From assembly GCA_024640405.1 (NCBI GenBank), contig JAHEFB010000040.1, positions 1 to 42,997 on the forward strand: a stretch of 42,997 bases of DNA. The letters are read 5' to 3'. Below the pieces are notes generated by a model, which worked only from the letters and a program-made list of their open reading frames with translations, had not been told where the DNA came from and ran no database searches. Origin of the DNA: Alphaproteobacteria bacterium (lineage in GTDB: Bacteria > Pseudomonadota > Alphaproteobacteria > Rhizobiales > Aestuariivirgaceae). The position numbers were made by a program, and so were the translations under genes. Numbering within the stretch: position 1 is the stretch's first letter; each line of letters starts with the position of its first letter. This document shows, in pieces, positions 1 through 8,832 of this stretch.

Positions 1-29
1 CTAGGTACCGTTGATCATTTTCAGCCGAT

Positions 30-734
30 CTACGAACTGTGCAGTGTGTCTTTTCGTTTTGATTTGATTTTCGTAATCGGACTGAAATTCATCCACTTCG
101 CCAAAGCCCGCTGCGTTTGAGTTGAACCGATAGCTTCGATTTTGCCGTCATCGATAGCCCGGGCCAGCGACAGGTCGCCTCGAACAATATAGATCATGTC
201 CGGCAATGTGCTCTCGATATAAAGGTCAACGTCGAGGCCCGGGTCTTCCAGGCAAAGTTCACAGTGATCATCCTTGTTCACGAACCACCACAGTTGCTTG
301 GCCTGCGGCTGGTCCGTCAGGCGAAGTCTCACAACACATTGCCGGGTCCCGAAGGCACTGGCATTCACATTGCGTTCAAGTGCCCAGACCAGCAGGCCAA
401 GGTCAATCTCGCCTTCAGCCAGTTGCCGGCGCGACCAGCGTTGGCCCCAGACGCCCAACTCCTGGACAAGCGGTACGAATTCAACTCCCGCCGGTGTAAG
501 GCTGTAGCCATGCCCTTTGCCGGACGGCAGCGGCATCCGTTCGATAACGTTTTCTGCTTCCAGTTGCTTCAAACGGCGTGACAGTAGTGTTGGCGACATC
601 AGCGGAACACCGCGCTGAATTTCTGAAAATCGCGAGGCGCCGGCTGCCAGATCGCGTATGATCAGCGGCGTCCAGCGCTCGCAGAACAGCTCGGCGGCCT
701 TGGCCACCGGGCAGAACTGTCCATAACTCTTCAT
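30..734 (-). CDS. HxlR-family winged-helix transcriptional regulator
   Basis: This 234-residue protein is probably a DNA-binding repressor or activator. The first 95 residues match the HxlR fold: Cys8 sits in the usual N-terminal position (QFCPVAKA), followed by ERWTPLIIRDL and the recognition-helix region with SPTLLSRRLKQLE. Some HxlR proteins sense electrophiles through this cysteine; whether this one does is inference. The C-terminal 120 residues are longer than a minimal HxlR protein and resemble the SCP2-like extension seen in some family members. The ATG at 734 has a strong GGAGG-rich ribosome site just upstream. It is transcribed divergently from the methyltransferase at 880, which is the likely target. 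Confidence 0.88.
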   Translation of the reverse strand: MKSYGQFCPVAKAAELFCERWTPLIIRDLAAGASRFSEIQRGVPLMSPTLLSRRLKQLEAENVIERMPLPSGKGHGYSLTPAGVEFVPLVQELGVWGQRWSRRQLAEGEIDLGLLVWALERNVNASAFGTRQCVVRLRLTDQPQAKQLWWFVNKDDHCELCLEDPGLDVDLYIESTLPDMIYIVRGDLSLARAIDDGKIEAIGSTQTQRALAKWMNFSPITKIKSKRKDTLHSS

Positions 735-782
735 GGCTCATTCCTCCCTCCTGCAGGCTATCAAATGTCACCGCTTCAGAGA

Positions 783-801
783 TACTACATTTTGTGTACT
801 A
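783..801. promoter_or_regulatory. Candidate HxlR operator dyad
   Basis: In the 145-bp divergent spacer, TACTACA, a 5-bp spacer and TGTACTA form an inverted repeat with 6 of 7 positions matching. ACTA/TAGT-type half-sites are a feature of some characterised HxlR-family operators. The position between the regulator and its divergent partner suits an operator, but this is prediction only. Confidence 0.35.
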
Positions 802-879
802 GTTCTGATTCTGCCAATCACCCATGGTTGTGGGCGCAAGTGCATGGATTGACTGTTTGATGAAGTGAGGAACTGGATA

Positions 880-1689
880 ATGAGTGAAGCACTTTCTGGC
901 CAGCTAACGGGCAGCGCAGCCGATGTTTATGACGAGTTTTTCGTGCCGGCGCTGTTTCGGCAATGGGCGCCTGTGGTTGCCGATGCAGCCGGCGTCAAAC
1001 CTGGAGACCATGTCCTAGACGTGGCATGTGGAACCGGTGTGCTGTCACGTGAAATTGCAAACCGGGTCGGGCCTGGCGGGCGCGTTGTCGGTCTCGACTG
1101 CAATGAGGTAATGCTCTCCACTGCGCGGCGCAAGTCGCCCGGACTGGAATGGACGTCTGCCGGCGCCGAAGCAATTCCCCATGACAGCGCCGGGTTTGAC
1201 GCTGTTGTCAGTCAGTTTGGGCTGATGTTCTTCGAAGATCGCGTGACCGCGCTGCAGGAAATGTCACGGGTTCTGAAGCCCGGAGGAAAGCTGGTTGTTG
1301 CGGTGTGGGATGCTCTCGAGAACACCGCCGGATACGCTGCCATGGCTGATTTGCTCAAGCAGCTGTTCGGCGACCCGGTCGCGGACGCAATCAGGGCACC
1401 GTTCGTGCTGGGTGATACCGGCGAGGTCGCAAGGTTGTTTGATGAGGCCGGCATACCGGACATCCGGATTAAGACGGCGCCCGGTGAAGCGTGCTTTCCC
1501 TCGATTGAATCCTGGGTGCACACCGACGTTAAGGGCTGGACGCTCGCCGACCTGATTGATGAACAACAATACCAACGGTTGCAGGCCGCAGCGGCAAAAC
1601 GATTGTCGCAGTTTCAACAGCAGGATGGATCGGTGCAATTTCCGGCACCCGCCCACATCATCACTGCGGCCAACCCGGTGATGCCTTGA
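880..1689 (+). CDS. Class I SAM-dependent methyltransferase
   Basis: This 269-residue cytosolic enzyme has the SAM-binding motif I VLDVACGTG at about residues 45-53, an acidic strand-2 end (VVGLDCNE) and the post-motif RVLKPGGKLVVAVW. This is the UbiE-like Methyltransf_11 fold; the substrate cannot be read from sequence. An upstream in-frame GTG at 865 exists, but AGTGAGG at 864-870 is a good ribosome site for the ATG at 880, so that start is preferred. It is divergent from the HxlR regulator. HxlR-methyltransferase pairs are plausible small-molecule detoxification units, but that role is inferred. Confidence 0.85.
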   Translation: MSEALSGQLTGSAADVYDEFFVPALFRQWAPVVADAAGVKPGDHVLDVACGTGVLSREIANRVGPGGRVVGLDCNEVMLSTARRKSPGLEWTSAGAEAIPHDSAGFDAVVSQFGLMFFEDRVTALQEMSRVLKPGGKLVVAVWDALENTAGYAAMADLLKQLFGDPVADAIRAPFVLGDTGEVARLFDEAGIPDIRIKTAPGEACFPSIESWVHTDVKGWTLADLIDEQQYQRLQAAAAKRLSQFQQQDGSVQFPAPAHIITAANPVMP

Positions 1690-1736
1690 CCGAAGGTTGT
1701 CACCAAGGTTTGGATATCCAGGCCCTTTGCTTTGCG

Positions 1737-1928
1737 TCAGGAACCGCTGACAACCGTGGCAGTGGTAACACCTACCGCCGCAATTGCGGCCCACTTGGCA
1801 TACTTTTGGGCTTTGCCACTCGGAGTTTCGTGCATTGAAGCAGTGGCGGTATCCGGTCCGGATGTTTCATTGAGCCACTTGCCGCCCATTGAAAGTAACC
1901 AGAGTTCTTGATCCTTGTCGGTCCTCAT
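1737..1928 (-). CDS. Small hypothetical protein with C-terminal membrane segment
   Basis: Not recognised. The frame is open up to 2135, but the ATG at 1928 has a purine-rich GAAGAA just upstream and gives a compact 63-residue product: a charged start (MRTDKDQELW), a Ser/Thr-rich middle and a hydrophobic Ala/Val-rich end (KWAAIAAVGVTTATVV) that could be a tail anchor. It converges on the methyltransferase gene. It could be a spurious frame; the longer reading up to 2135 is also possible. Confidence 0.35.
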   Translation of the reverse strand: MRTDKDQELWLLSMGGKWLNETSGPDTATASMHETPSGKAQKYAKWAAIAAVGVTTATVVSGS

Positions 1929-2141
1929 TTTCTTCTTAACCCTTTGTACCAGTTGCAATCGCAACCGGATTTGTTCGTTACTATTCGCCTTGTCGCGTAT
2001 TTGGGTAACGCTGGATATGGGCTGTGGGTTCACCGGTTTTGATGGTGTCCTGATCAACAGATTTTCAATAAACCGTGATTGAACGCGACACGCTTTGAAA
2101 TTCCATAGCGTTCCAATCACTCTGTCGTGAGTCAACCTGAC

Positions 2142-2582
2142 CTAGCCGTTGCCGGGCTTCCAGTCGGGCTGTGCGTCGAATGTCAAAACTTGCTCGTCCA
2201 TGGCGTCCCAGGACTTCCGGTTGCGCGCGAAAATCGTGACTTGTGGTGTGACGGTCGAAGAATCGTCGAACGTGCCGACGCCCACAGTCACAAAACCGGG
2301 CGAACCGCTGTTTCGTCCCAGGATCGGGCTTCCGCAAGTCGGGCAAAAGGCTTTGGTAACGCGATTGCCATTGTCGGCCTCAAGCGTGTATTCGGACATC
2401 TCCCCATCAAGTTGAAAGTTCTCGATGGCAAACATTGCACCCGTGGTATGACCCGTTCCGCTGAGACGCTGGCAATCCTCACAATGGCAATGAGCGACGA
2501 TCACCGGCTCACCCGTTGCCTGATAGCGAACCCGCCCGCAATGGCAACCGCCTTTGTGAATCTGTATGGATTTTATCGTCAT
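2142..2582 (-). CDS. GFA family zinc protein (CENP-V/GFA domain)
   Basis: This 146-residue protein belongs to the family named for glutathione-dependent formaldehyde-activating enzyme. The zinc ligands are visible: CHC at residues 13-15, the CHCEDCQR cluster at 32-39 (Cys32, Cys34, Cys37) and CPTC at 80-83. The length is normal for the family. Many members have no proven formaldehyde activity, so the exact role is open. The start ATG overlaps the stop of the upstream EamA transporter by four bases (ATGA), so the two are probably translationally coupled in one operon. Confidence 0.88.
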   Translation of the reverse strand: MTIKSIQIHKGGCHCGRVRYQATGEPVIVAHCHCEDCQRLSGTGHTTGAMFAIENFQLDGEMSEYTLEADNGNRVTKAFCPTCGSPILGRNSGSPGFVTVGVGTFDDSSTVTPQVTIFARNRKSWDAMDEQVLTFDAQPDWKPGNG

Positions 2583-3478
2583 CGTTTCACCGGTCGGGTT
2601 TTTGATGTGGCATCAGCCGGTTTGTGAACCGCTACACCCATCATCACCAGAACAACACCTGTAATATCCTGCAAAGTTGGAATCTGGGCCAGCACAATCA
2701 CTGCAATAATAGTAGCCGTGGCGGGCAGCAGCGCCAGCAGGAATGCAAACGAGGCACGCGGCAGGCGCGACATGGCAAGCTGATCGCAGATATAGGGAAT
2801 GACCGACGAACAGATCCCGACCCCGATCCCGGCCAGAACCAGATTGAGTGTCCCGAAGGCCTGCCAGGCCTGCATGAAGCCAATCGGCATCAGTATGATG
2901 AAGGCAACCGCCATCGCCGCGCCCAGCCGTTCCACACCGCCACTTGCACCGCTTTCAGCTGCCTTGTGAGCGAGCACGATGTAGCCGACAAACATCGCGC
3001 TATTGAGAAGCGCCCACCCCAGGCCGCCGAGGTCAGTCGACCATTTCACGTCAATGAGGATAAAAACCCCCAGCACAGCCAGTCCGAGCGCGGCCATGTT
3101 GCGGCCGGTACGCAGGCCGTACAGGGCAACGCCGATGGTGCCGACGAACTCCATTGCCGCCACAAGGCTCATCGGCAGGCGGTCGAGCGCCAGATAAAAT
3201 GAGGTATTCATGACCGCCAGGCAGACGCCAAGTCCAACCAGCAGCAGCTTTCCGCTGCGGTTGGCTGCGCCAAGCACTCTCCAGGGCCGGGTGAGGGGTG
3301 CAAATACCAGTGCGGCAGAGGCAATCCTGAACCACGCAACTCCCAACACACCGACTGCCGGAAACAACAGAACCGCGAACGCCGGCCCGAGATAATGGAA
3401 TACGGCACTGACTGCGAACCAGGCCTGTGGTGGTACGCTTTCAGCAGCCCTGTTGATTGTGGTTGTCTGGTCCTGCAT
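2579..3478 (-). CDS. EamA/DMT-superfamily inner-membrane exporter (RhtA-like)
   Basis: This 299-residue integral membrane protein has about ten hydrophobic helices arranged as two EamA repeats. FHYLGPAFAVLLFP, GLRTGRNMAALGLAVLGV and SSVIPYICDQLAMSRLP resemble the RhtA group that exports threonine, homoserine and related amino acids. It is divergent from an Lrp/AsnC regulator at 3618, the classic arrangement for an amino-acid exporter controlled by its own Lrp-type sensor. The GFA gene follows with an ATGA overlap. The substrate is inferred from family and context only. Confidence 0.87.
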   Translation of the reverse strand: MQDQTTTINRAAESVPPQAWFAVSAVFHYLGPAFAVLLFPAVGVLGVAWFRIASAALVFAPLTRPWRVLGAANRSGKLLLVGLGVCLAVMNTSFYLALDRLPMSLVAAMEFVGTIGVALYGLRTGRNMAALGLAVLGVFILIDVKWSTDLGGLGWALLNSAMFVGYIVLAHKAAESGASGGVERLGAAMAVAFIILMPIGFMQAWQAFGTLNLVLAGIGVGICSSVIPYICDQLAMSRLPRASFAFLLALLPATATIIAVIVLAQIPTLQDITGVVLVMMGVAVHKPADATSKTRPVKR

Positions 3479-3520
3479 TCAGATTCACCCTTGTCTCCCG
3501 TTCGAATTATATGAGGAGAA

Positions 3521-3565
3521 ATGATGAATTCACATGCCATTACGAATATGATAATAATCAAATAA
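3521..3565 (+). CDS. Possible 14-codon leader peptide upstream of the Lrp gene
   Basis: A GAGGAG ribosome site precedes tandem ATG codons and a short frame encoding MMNSHAITNMIIIK. It lies in the AT-rich divergent spacer, about 50 bp before the Lrp-type gene. The four isoleucine codons (ATT, ATA, ATA, ATC), three of them consecutive, recall leader peptides that sense charged tRNA. No clear terminator hairpin follows, so attenuation is speculative. Confidence 0.25.
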   Translation: MMNSHAITNMIIIK

Positions 3566-3617
3566 CTACGTAACAAAGGAAAATTAAAAAATTAAACTAC
3601 GATTTGAAAATGGTGGC

Positions 3618-4061
3618 ATGGATGCGGTCGATCAAAGGCTTCTCAAAGCGCTGATCGACAACTCCCGCATCAGCAATGCAGAACTCGCACGCCTTGTCGG
3701 GTTGTCAGCGCCAAGCGTTGCGGAGCGCATCAGGCGGCTCGAGGAGGCAGGCGTAATCGAAGGCTACACTGCCACCATCAACCCGAAGGCCCTCGGCTTT
3801 CCCATATCTGCCTGGCTGCGGGTCAGGCCGGTACCCGGCGAACTTCGCCGGGTGGCCCAGATATTGCGCGATCTTAACGAGATCGTGGAATGCGACCGCA
3901 TAACCGGTGATGACTGCTTTATCGCCCGTGCCCATGTTCGCTCGGTCAGCGATCTGGAGACCCTGATCGATAAGCTGATTTCATACGCCATGACCAACAC
4001 CTCAATCATCCAGTCATCTCCCGTGGAGCGGCGAATGCCAGGCTTGACGTCGAAAAATTGA
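3618..4061 (+). CDS. Lrp/AsnC-family transcriptional regulator
   Basis: This 147-residue regulator has an N-terminal helix-turn-helix (residues 5-55; SNAELARLVGLSAPSVAERIRRLEEAGVI) and a C-terminal RAM ligand-binding domain (about 65-140). Both halves and the length are typical. The N terminus MDAVDQRLLKALIDN is a standard Lrp start, although the ribosome site before ATG 3618 is weak. It is divergent from the EamA exporter, which it probably regulates in response to an amino acid. The reductase-like gene at 4234 lies downstream on the same strand and may be co-regulated. Confidence 0.92.
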   Translation: MDAVDQRLLKALIDNSRISNAELARLVGLSAPSVAERIRRLEEAGVIEGYTATINPKALGFPISAWLRVRPVPGELRRVAQILRDLNEIVECDRITGDDCFIARAHVRSVSDLETLIDKLISYAMTNTSIIQSSPVERRMPGLTSKN

Positions 4062-4233
4062 CCGCTGCACATGTTTGTAGTTGGGCGCATACAAACCAGG
4101 GGCAGGACTCGTTGAATCATGAATTGCGCGATGGCTACTCCGAGCCCTTGGCGACCACCACTCTTCTGTGAACAATTGACACGAACCGGTGTTTTCTCAG
4201 AAGTTGTGACTTGAGCGCAAACGGAGATTTTCA

Positions 4234-5028
4234 ATGGAAACTGTTGGCAACACCATCGGTATCATCGGTGGTTCAGGAATGCTCGGATCGGCGATTTCGA
4301 GTGCCCTTCTTGGCAGCGGGGCGTTTGAACAATCGAATTTCTGGGTTTCGAACAGAAGTGGCAATGCCTCTGGGGTTGAACAAAGTTCGATTATTCACTT
4401 CACGAAAAACAATCAGGAGTTGGTGGACGCCTGCGATGTCATCATTTTGTGTGTGCCGCCTGCTCGATTTCCTGACATCGACATCCGCGCACCCAACAGG
4501 TTGGTCATTTCAGTTATGGCCGGTGTGACGATTGATGAAATGAAATCCAGGACAGCGGCTGTTCGTGTCGTGCGGGCCATGAGCAGTCCGGCCGCTTCCT
4601 TGTCCATGGCGTATTCACCTTGGATAGCAAGCGCTGAAACTACGTCGGCCGACAGAAATATCGTGAGAAAAATCTTTGGGGCGTGCGGGACAACGGATGA
4701 GGTTTTCGACGAGCAACAGCTCGACCACTTCACCGCAATGACTGGCCCCGTACCCGGTTTTGTCGCCTATTTTGCTAAATGCATGGTGGATCATGCCACA
4801 AGCCAAGGTATTGCGCCTGATGTCGCTGATCGGGCCATTCGTCAACTTTTCCTTGCTGGCGGAACAATGTTGGCTGCCGACAGCGCCAGCCCTGCCGATC
4901 AGGTTCGTTGGATGATTGAATACGCTGGGACGACTGCTGCCGGGCTAATTGCAATGGAGCGTTCAACCTTGTCCAAGACAATCAGTGATGGGCTTCTGGC
5001 GGCAGCAGACAAAGCAAGATCGATTTAG
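4234..5028 (+). CDS. Pyrroline-5-carboxylate-reductase-like NAD(P)-dependent enzyme
   Basis: This 264-residue protein has an N-terminal Rossmann fold (GIIGGSGMLG at residues 9-18) and a C-terminal all-helical P5CR dimerisation domain (FTAMTGPVPGFVAYF and LFLAGGTMLA regions). These are the parts of ProC, which reduces pyrroline-5-carboxylate to proline. The sequence is divergent enough from a canonical ProC that a related imine or amino-acid oxidoreductase function is possible, so no gene symbol is given. CGGAGA lies six bases before the ATG. Downstream of Lrp, it fits an amino-acid-responsive group. Confidence 0.78.
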   Translation: METVGNTIGIIGGSGMLGSAISSALLGSGAFEQSNFWVSNRSGNASGVEQSSIIHFTKNNQELVDACDVIILCVPPARFPDIDIRAPNRLVISVMAGVTIDEMKSRTAAVRVVRAMSSPAASLSMAYSPWIASAETTSADRNIVRKIFGACGTTDEVFDEQQLDHFTAMTGPVPGFVAYFAKCMVDHATSQGIAPDVADRAIRQLFLAGGTMLAADSASPADQVRWMIEYAGTTAAGLIAMERSTLSKTISDGLLAAADKARSI

Positions 5029-5348
5029 CAGATTACGGCAATTTGAATTGGTGCTTTGGGATGCACTACGAACCATCAAATAGTTTTCGAACGGCAGCTC
5101 CGTCCGCATTGCTACCATCTACAAATGGTTCTGCTCGTAACTCCAGCTAATGTCCGCGAACACAATCGCGGTTTGATCGGGTTGGATGTCCACTCAGGAC
5201 CGAATTCAACCAGAAACCGATGGCCACTGAACTGGAATTTTCGGTGCTTTGCTATCCGGGAGATCGGAGCAAACATGCACGCATTGGGACAGTTTGGAAA
5301 TTCCGCTGCAAACCGATACACTCTGATTGGTGAATTTGAGAGAGTGCT
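5029..5348. other. Intergenic region without recognisable gene
   Basis: About 320 bp separate the reductase-like gene from the zinc-ribbon microprotein. Opposing frames of 116 and 131 codons are open here but show no domain, signal peptide or convincing ribosome site. The base composition is less biased than in flanking genes. No repeat or strong terminator was found. Confidence 0.5.
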
Positions 5349-5483
5349 ATGCGTTGCCAGCGATGTGGAATTGACCATCATGACACCCCCGAGAACGAAC
5401 TTGTATTGGCCAAGGACGGCAGGCGGGTCTGCAGAAATTGTGAGAGGATAATTGAACGGCAACCCTCCCCTAATGGCTATTAG
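5349..5483 (+). CDS. 44-residue zinc-ribbon microprotein
   Basis: This small frame begins MRCQRCGIDHH and ends just after a second cysteine pair. Cys3 and Cys6 (CQRC) and Cys28 and Cys31 (CRNC) form a CxxC-N21-CxxC pattern, as in zinc ribbons. The middle is charged (PENELVLAKDGRR) and the end basic. GAGAG lies about six bases before the ATG, and the TAG is at 5481. Two CxxC pairs at a spacing suited to one zinc site are unlikely by chance in so short a frame, so I consider it a real gene. A nucleic-acid-binding or adaptor role would be a guess. Confidence 0.62.
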   Translation: MRCQRCGIDHHDTPENELVLAKDGRRVCRNCERIIERQPSPNGY

Positions 5484-5590
5484 TTACCCACATCGCAATA
5501 CAGCGAAAGACCACACAGAGCACTTTTCAGTCGCCACTTTGTCCGCACGGCAGCCGTTCGATGTTTTTCGAGTTAAAGCGTTCTGCTAAT

Positions 5591-6037
5591 ATGGATCGTG
5601 CAATGGCCAAGTCAGACAACAAGACCAAACCGTCCGCTGCCTCCGTACAAGAGTTTGTGTCGTCCATAGAACACGATACCCGGCGCACTGACGGCCTGGC
5701 CCTGCTTGAAATGTTCAACCGCGTAACTGGCTGGCAGCCGCGAATGTGGGGGCCGTCAATCATCGGCTACGGGCGCTATCACTATAAGTACACCTCCGGC
5801 CGTGAAGGCGATTTTCTGGTCACCGGATTCAGCCCGCGCAAATCCTCGCTCAGCATTTACATCATGCCGGGCTACCGGGACATGGGCGAAAAGCTTGCCC
5901 GCCTCGGCAAGCACAAGACCGGCAGGAGTTGCCTGTACATCAACAAGCTGGCCGACATTGAACTGAACGTTCTGGAAGAAATCGTGCTCGACGGCATTGG
6001 TTATATGAAAACCAATTACGACGTATTCGAAGATTAG
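5591..6037 (+). CDS. DUF1801 (YdhG-like) protein
   Basis: This is a cytosolic protein of about 148 residues. The signature block is clear: EMFNRVTGWQPRMWGPSIIG, then GRYHYKYTSGREGDF, TGFSPRKSSLSIYIMPG, and ARLGKHKTGRSCLYINKL. These match DUF1801, a small domain of unknown biochemical function common in soil and marine bacteria. The start is uncertain: ATG at 5561, 5591 and 5603 are in frame and none has a strong ribosome site; 5591 or 5603 best fit the family's N terminus. It stands alone, followed by a palindromic repeat. Confidence 0.85.
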   Translation: MDRAMAKSDNKTKPSAASVQEFVSSIEHDTRRTDGLALLEMFNRVTGWQPRMWGPSIIGYGRYHYKYTSGREGDFLVTGFSPRKSSLSIYIMPGYRDMGEKLARLGKHKTGRSCLYINKLADIELNVLEEIVLDGIGYMKTNYDVFED

Positions 6038-6076
6038 CGCGCTCAGCTTTGCGCGCTTCCGCAGCAAATACCGGTC

Positions 6077-6160
6077 GTCACCCCAGTGAACGCTGGGGTC
6101 CAAACCGGCATAACAATGCTGTGCGACGTGGCAGGTGGATGCCAGCCTTCGCTGGCATGA
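6077..6160. repeat. REP-like intergenic palindromic repeat
   Basis: Two hairpins are joined by a spacer: CCCCAGTGAACGCTGGGG at 6081-6098 and ATGCCAGC-CTTC-GCTGGCAT at 6139-6158. Read through, the second arm gives the peptide-like string MPAFAGMT, a familiar hallmark of a widespread proteobacterial intergenic repeat. It lies directly after the DUF1801 gene and may help end its transcript. Confidence 0.75.
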
Positions 6161-6246
6161 CGGAATGGCGAGGTATCAGCTTCAAATCTGAATTGTATAA
6201 CTGCAACAAATGGAAATCCTGCGATTCAAATCAATCGCAAACTGAT

Positions 6247-6651
6247 TTACCCACCCCAGTCTGAAATTATGGCGTCGGCTTCATACTCAACCAGCCATTC
6301 CGGATTCACGAAACGGTCGATTGCCATGATTGTGTCGACCGGACGGACCTCGCGAAAGTATTCCTTTCGAACGTCGATGGACGCTTTCCAGTTTTTTATG
6401 TCGGTCAGAATTACCCGGGTCCGAACCACGTCGTGAAGTCCTGAGCCTGCCTGTTCCAGTGCAGCCTTGATTATCTCGATGCACTGACGTGTCTGCGCGG
6501 CAACATCCCCTATACCCACCGTCTTTCCATCAATGTCAACCGGGGCTGTCCCGCCAATGGAAATGAAAGGCCCGACACGAACGGCGCGGCTGAAGCCAAC
6601 GACCATCTCCATTGGGTTCCCATTGGATATCAGCTCTCTGTCAAACTTCAT
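6247..6651 (-). CDS. RidA/YjgF-family reactive-intermediate deaminase
   Basis: This 134-residue protein belongs to the RidA superfamily, which hydrolyses reactive enamine/imine intermediates from amino-acid metabolism. GPFISIGGTAPV, HDVVRTRVILTD and EVRPVDTIMAID are visible; Arg103 in the last is a candidate for the substrate-binding arginine, but the flanking residues differ from canonical RidA. It starts 24 bp after mutB on the same strand, with GGAAAG before the ATG, so it is likely the last gene of a mutA-mutB-ridA operon. Its link to methylmalonyl-CoA metabolism is unexplained; it may be a subfamily other than RidA proper. Confidence 0.85.
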   Translation of the reverse strand: MKFDRELISNGNPMEMVVGFSRAVRVGPFISIGGTAPVDIDGKTVGIGDVAAQTRQCIEIIKAALEQAGSGLHDVVRTRVILTDIKNWKASIDVRKEYFREVRPVDTIMAIDRFVNPEWLVEYEADAIISDWGG

Positions 6652-6675
6652 TGTGTTTGCTTTCCGTGGTTGCCC

Positions 6676-8832
6676 TTACTCCGCCGCTTCCTGAGAATAC
6701 CCAAGTTTGGCATTCAGCTTGGTGAGCAGGCGCATGGCGGCATCCGCGACCACTGTGCCGGGCGGGAAGATAATGGCCGCACCCATGTCCAGCAGCGTTT
6801 CAAAGTCCTGCGGTGGCACCACACCACCGACCGCAATCATGATGTCGCTGCGGCCTTCCGCCTCCAGTGCTGCCTTCAGCGCCGGTACCAGCGTTAGGTG
6901 ACCGGCCGTCAGCGACGACACGCCGACAACGTGCACATCGTTTTCCACCGCCCGGCGGGCAACTTCTTCCGGCGTTGAAAACAGCGGGCCGATGTCGACC
7001 TGGAAGCCAATGTCGGCAAACGCCGTGGCGATGACCTTCTGCCCGCGATCATGACCGTCCTGGCCCATTTTGGCGACCAGGATGCAGGGTTTCCGGCCAT
7101 CGCTTTCCTCGAACGCATCCACCATGGCTTGTGCCTGGATGAGGCTTTCGGAGCGCTCGCCAATCTCTTTTCTGTAGACGCCATCAATGACATGAGTCTC
7201 GGCCACATGCCTGTTCCATACGGTTTCCAGAGCGAAGGAAATTTCACCCACCGTTGCCTTGGCCCGTCCGGCATCCACGGCAGCGGCCAGCAGATTGCCG
7301 TCTCCGGTTTTCGCAATCCGGGTAAGTTCAGCAAGCATGCCTGCCACCTGTTCATCATCACGCTCGGCTTTCAGGCGGGCAAGCTTGTCCAGTTGCTGGG
7401 TTCTGACGGATGAATTGTCCACTTTCAGAATGTCGATTTCCGCTTCATCACTGGCCAGGTATTTGTTGATGCCGACCACTGTCTGCTCGCCGGAATCAAT
7501 GCGGGCCTGGGTGCGGGCAGCGGCCTCCTCGATGCGCAGTTTCGGCAACCCTTGTGAAATGGCTTCCGCCATGCCGCCAAGACTTTCGATCTCTTCAATA
7601 TGCGCCCATGCCTTTGCGGCCAGATCATGCGTCAGGCGCTCAACATAGTAGCTGCCGCCCCATGGATCGGCCACCCGGCAGGTGCCGGCTTCCTGCTGCA
7701 GGAACAGTTGCGTGTTGCGGGCGATGCGGGCGGAAAAGTCGGTCGGCAGCGCCAGTGCTTCATCCAGCGCGTTGGTGTGAAGCGACTGGGTGTGGCCCTG
7801 CGTGGCGGCCATGGCCTCGATGCAGGTGCGCCCGACATTGTTGAACACGTCCTGCGCTGTCAGTGACCAGCCGGACGTCTGGCAATGGGTGCGCAGCGAC
7901 AGCGAGCGGTCGCTTTGCGGGTCGAATTCCTTCATCAGTTTGGCCCACAGCATGCGCGCGGCACGCATCTTGGCGATTTCCATGAAGAAGTTCATGCCGA
8001 TGGCCCAGAAGAATGAAAGCCTGGGCGCAAACTTGTCGATCGGAAGCCCTGCCGCCACCCCGGCCCGGGCATATTCCACCCCGTCAGCAAGTGTGTAGGC
8101 AAGCTCCAGGTCAGCGGTCGCACCGGCCTCCTGCATGTGGTAGCCGGAGATAGAGATGGAATTGAACTTCGGCATGTTCTGCGAAGTGAAGGCGAAAATA
8201 TCGGAGATGATGCGCATCGACCTGCTGGGCGGGTAGATATAGGTATTGCGCACCATGAATTCCTTCAGAATGTCATTCTGAATGGTGCCGGTCAGTTTGT
8301 CCGCTGACACTCTCTGTTCCTCGGCAGCCACTATATAGAGCGCCAGTATGGGCAGTACGGCGCCGTTCATGGTCATGGAGACCGACATCTTGTCGAGCGG
8401 AATACGGTCGAACAGGGTGCGCATGTCATAGATGGAGTCGATCGCCACGCCGGCCATGCCGACATCGCCCGAAACCCGCGGATGATCTGAATCATAGCCG
8501 CGATGGGTCGCCAGATCGAAGGCGATCGACAGGCCTTTCTGCCCCGCTGCAAGATTGCGGCGGTAGAAGGCATTGGAGTCCTCAGCCGTCGAGAAACCGG
8601 CATACTGGCGAATGGTCCACGGCTGGGTGGCGTACATGGCAGGATACGGGCCGCGCAAATAGGGTGCTGCGCCTGGCCAGGTGTTCAGGAAGTCCAGTCC
8701 GGCCACGTCGGTTGCGTTATAGGCGGACTTCACGTCGATGCCTTCCGGCGTGCGGAAGCTTTGCGTCTCCTGCGGGCCTGTTCCGGCCGGCAACTCGAAG
8801 GCGATGCTGGAAAAATCCGGCAATGTGCTCAT
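6676..8832 (-). CDS. mutB: Methylmalonyl-CoA mutase, large (catalytic) subunit
   Basis: This 718-residue adenosylcobalamin enzyme interconverts (R)-methylmalonyl-CoA and succinyl-CoA in propionate and branched-chain/odd-chain catabolism. The N-terminal TIM barrel (to about residue 540) contains [14 protein letters not shown] and the substrate-binding region. The C-terminal B12-binding domain has the base-off/His-on motif DGHDRG with His594 as the lower cobalt ligand, followed by GVSSLTAGH and [10 protein letters not shown]. The length is normal. Its ATG overlaps the mutA stop (ATGA), so the two subunits are translated together. No epimerase or MeaB chaperone gene is present in this window. 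Confidence 0.97.
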   Translation of the reverse strand: MSTLPDFSSIAFELPAGTGPQETQSFRTPEGIDVKSAYNATDVAGLDFLNTWPGAAPYLRGPYPAMYATQPWTIRQYAGFSTAEDSNAFYRRNLAAGQKGLSIAFDLATHRGYDSDHPRVSGDVGMAGVAIDSIYDMRTLFDRIPLDKMSVSMTMNGAVLPILALYIVAAEEQRVSADKLTGTIQNDILKEFMVRNTYIYPPSRSMRIISDIFAFTSQNMPKFNSISISGYHMQEAGATADLELAYTLADGVEYARAGVAAGLPIDKFAPRLSFFWAIGMNFFMEIAKMRAARMLWAKLMKEFDPQSDRSLSLRTHCQTSGWSLTAQDVFNNVGRTCIEAMAATQGHTQSLHTNALDEALALPTDFSARIARNTQLFLQQEAGTCRVADPWGGSYYVERLTHDLAAKAWAHIEEIESLGGMAEAISQGLPKLRIEEAAARTQARIDSGEQTVVGINKYLASDEAEIDILKVDNSSVRTQQLDKLARLKAERDDEQVAGMLAELTRIAKTGDGNLLAAAVDAGRAKATVGEISFALETVWNRHVAETHVIDGVYRKEIGERSESLIQAQAMVDAFEESDGRKPCILVAKMGQDGHDRGQKVIATAFADIGFQVDIGPLFSTPEEVARRAVENDVHVVGVSSLTAGHLTLVPALKAALEAEGRSDIMIAVGGVVPPQDFETLLDMGAAIIFPPGTVVADAAMRLLTKLNAKLGYSQEAAE

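Noticed and set aside
5056..5462. Opposing frames of 131 and 116 codons after the reductase-like gene
   Set aside because: No domains, no ribosome sites, and the third frame holds the zinc-ribbon microprotein.
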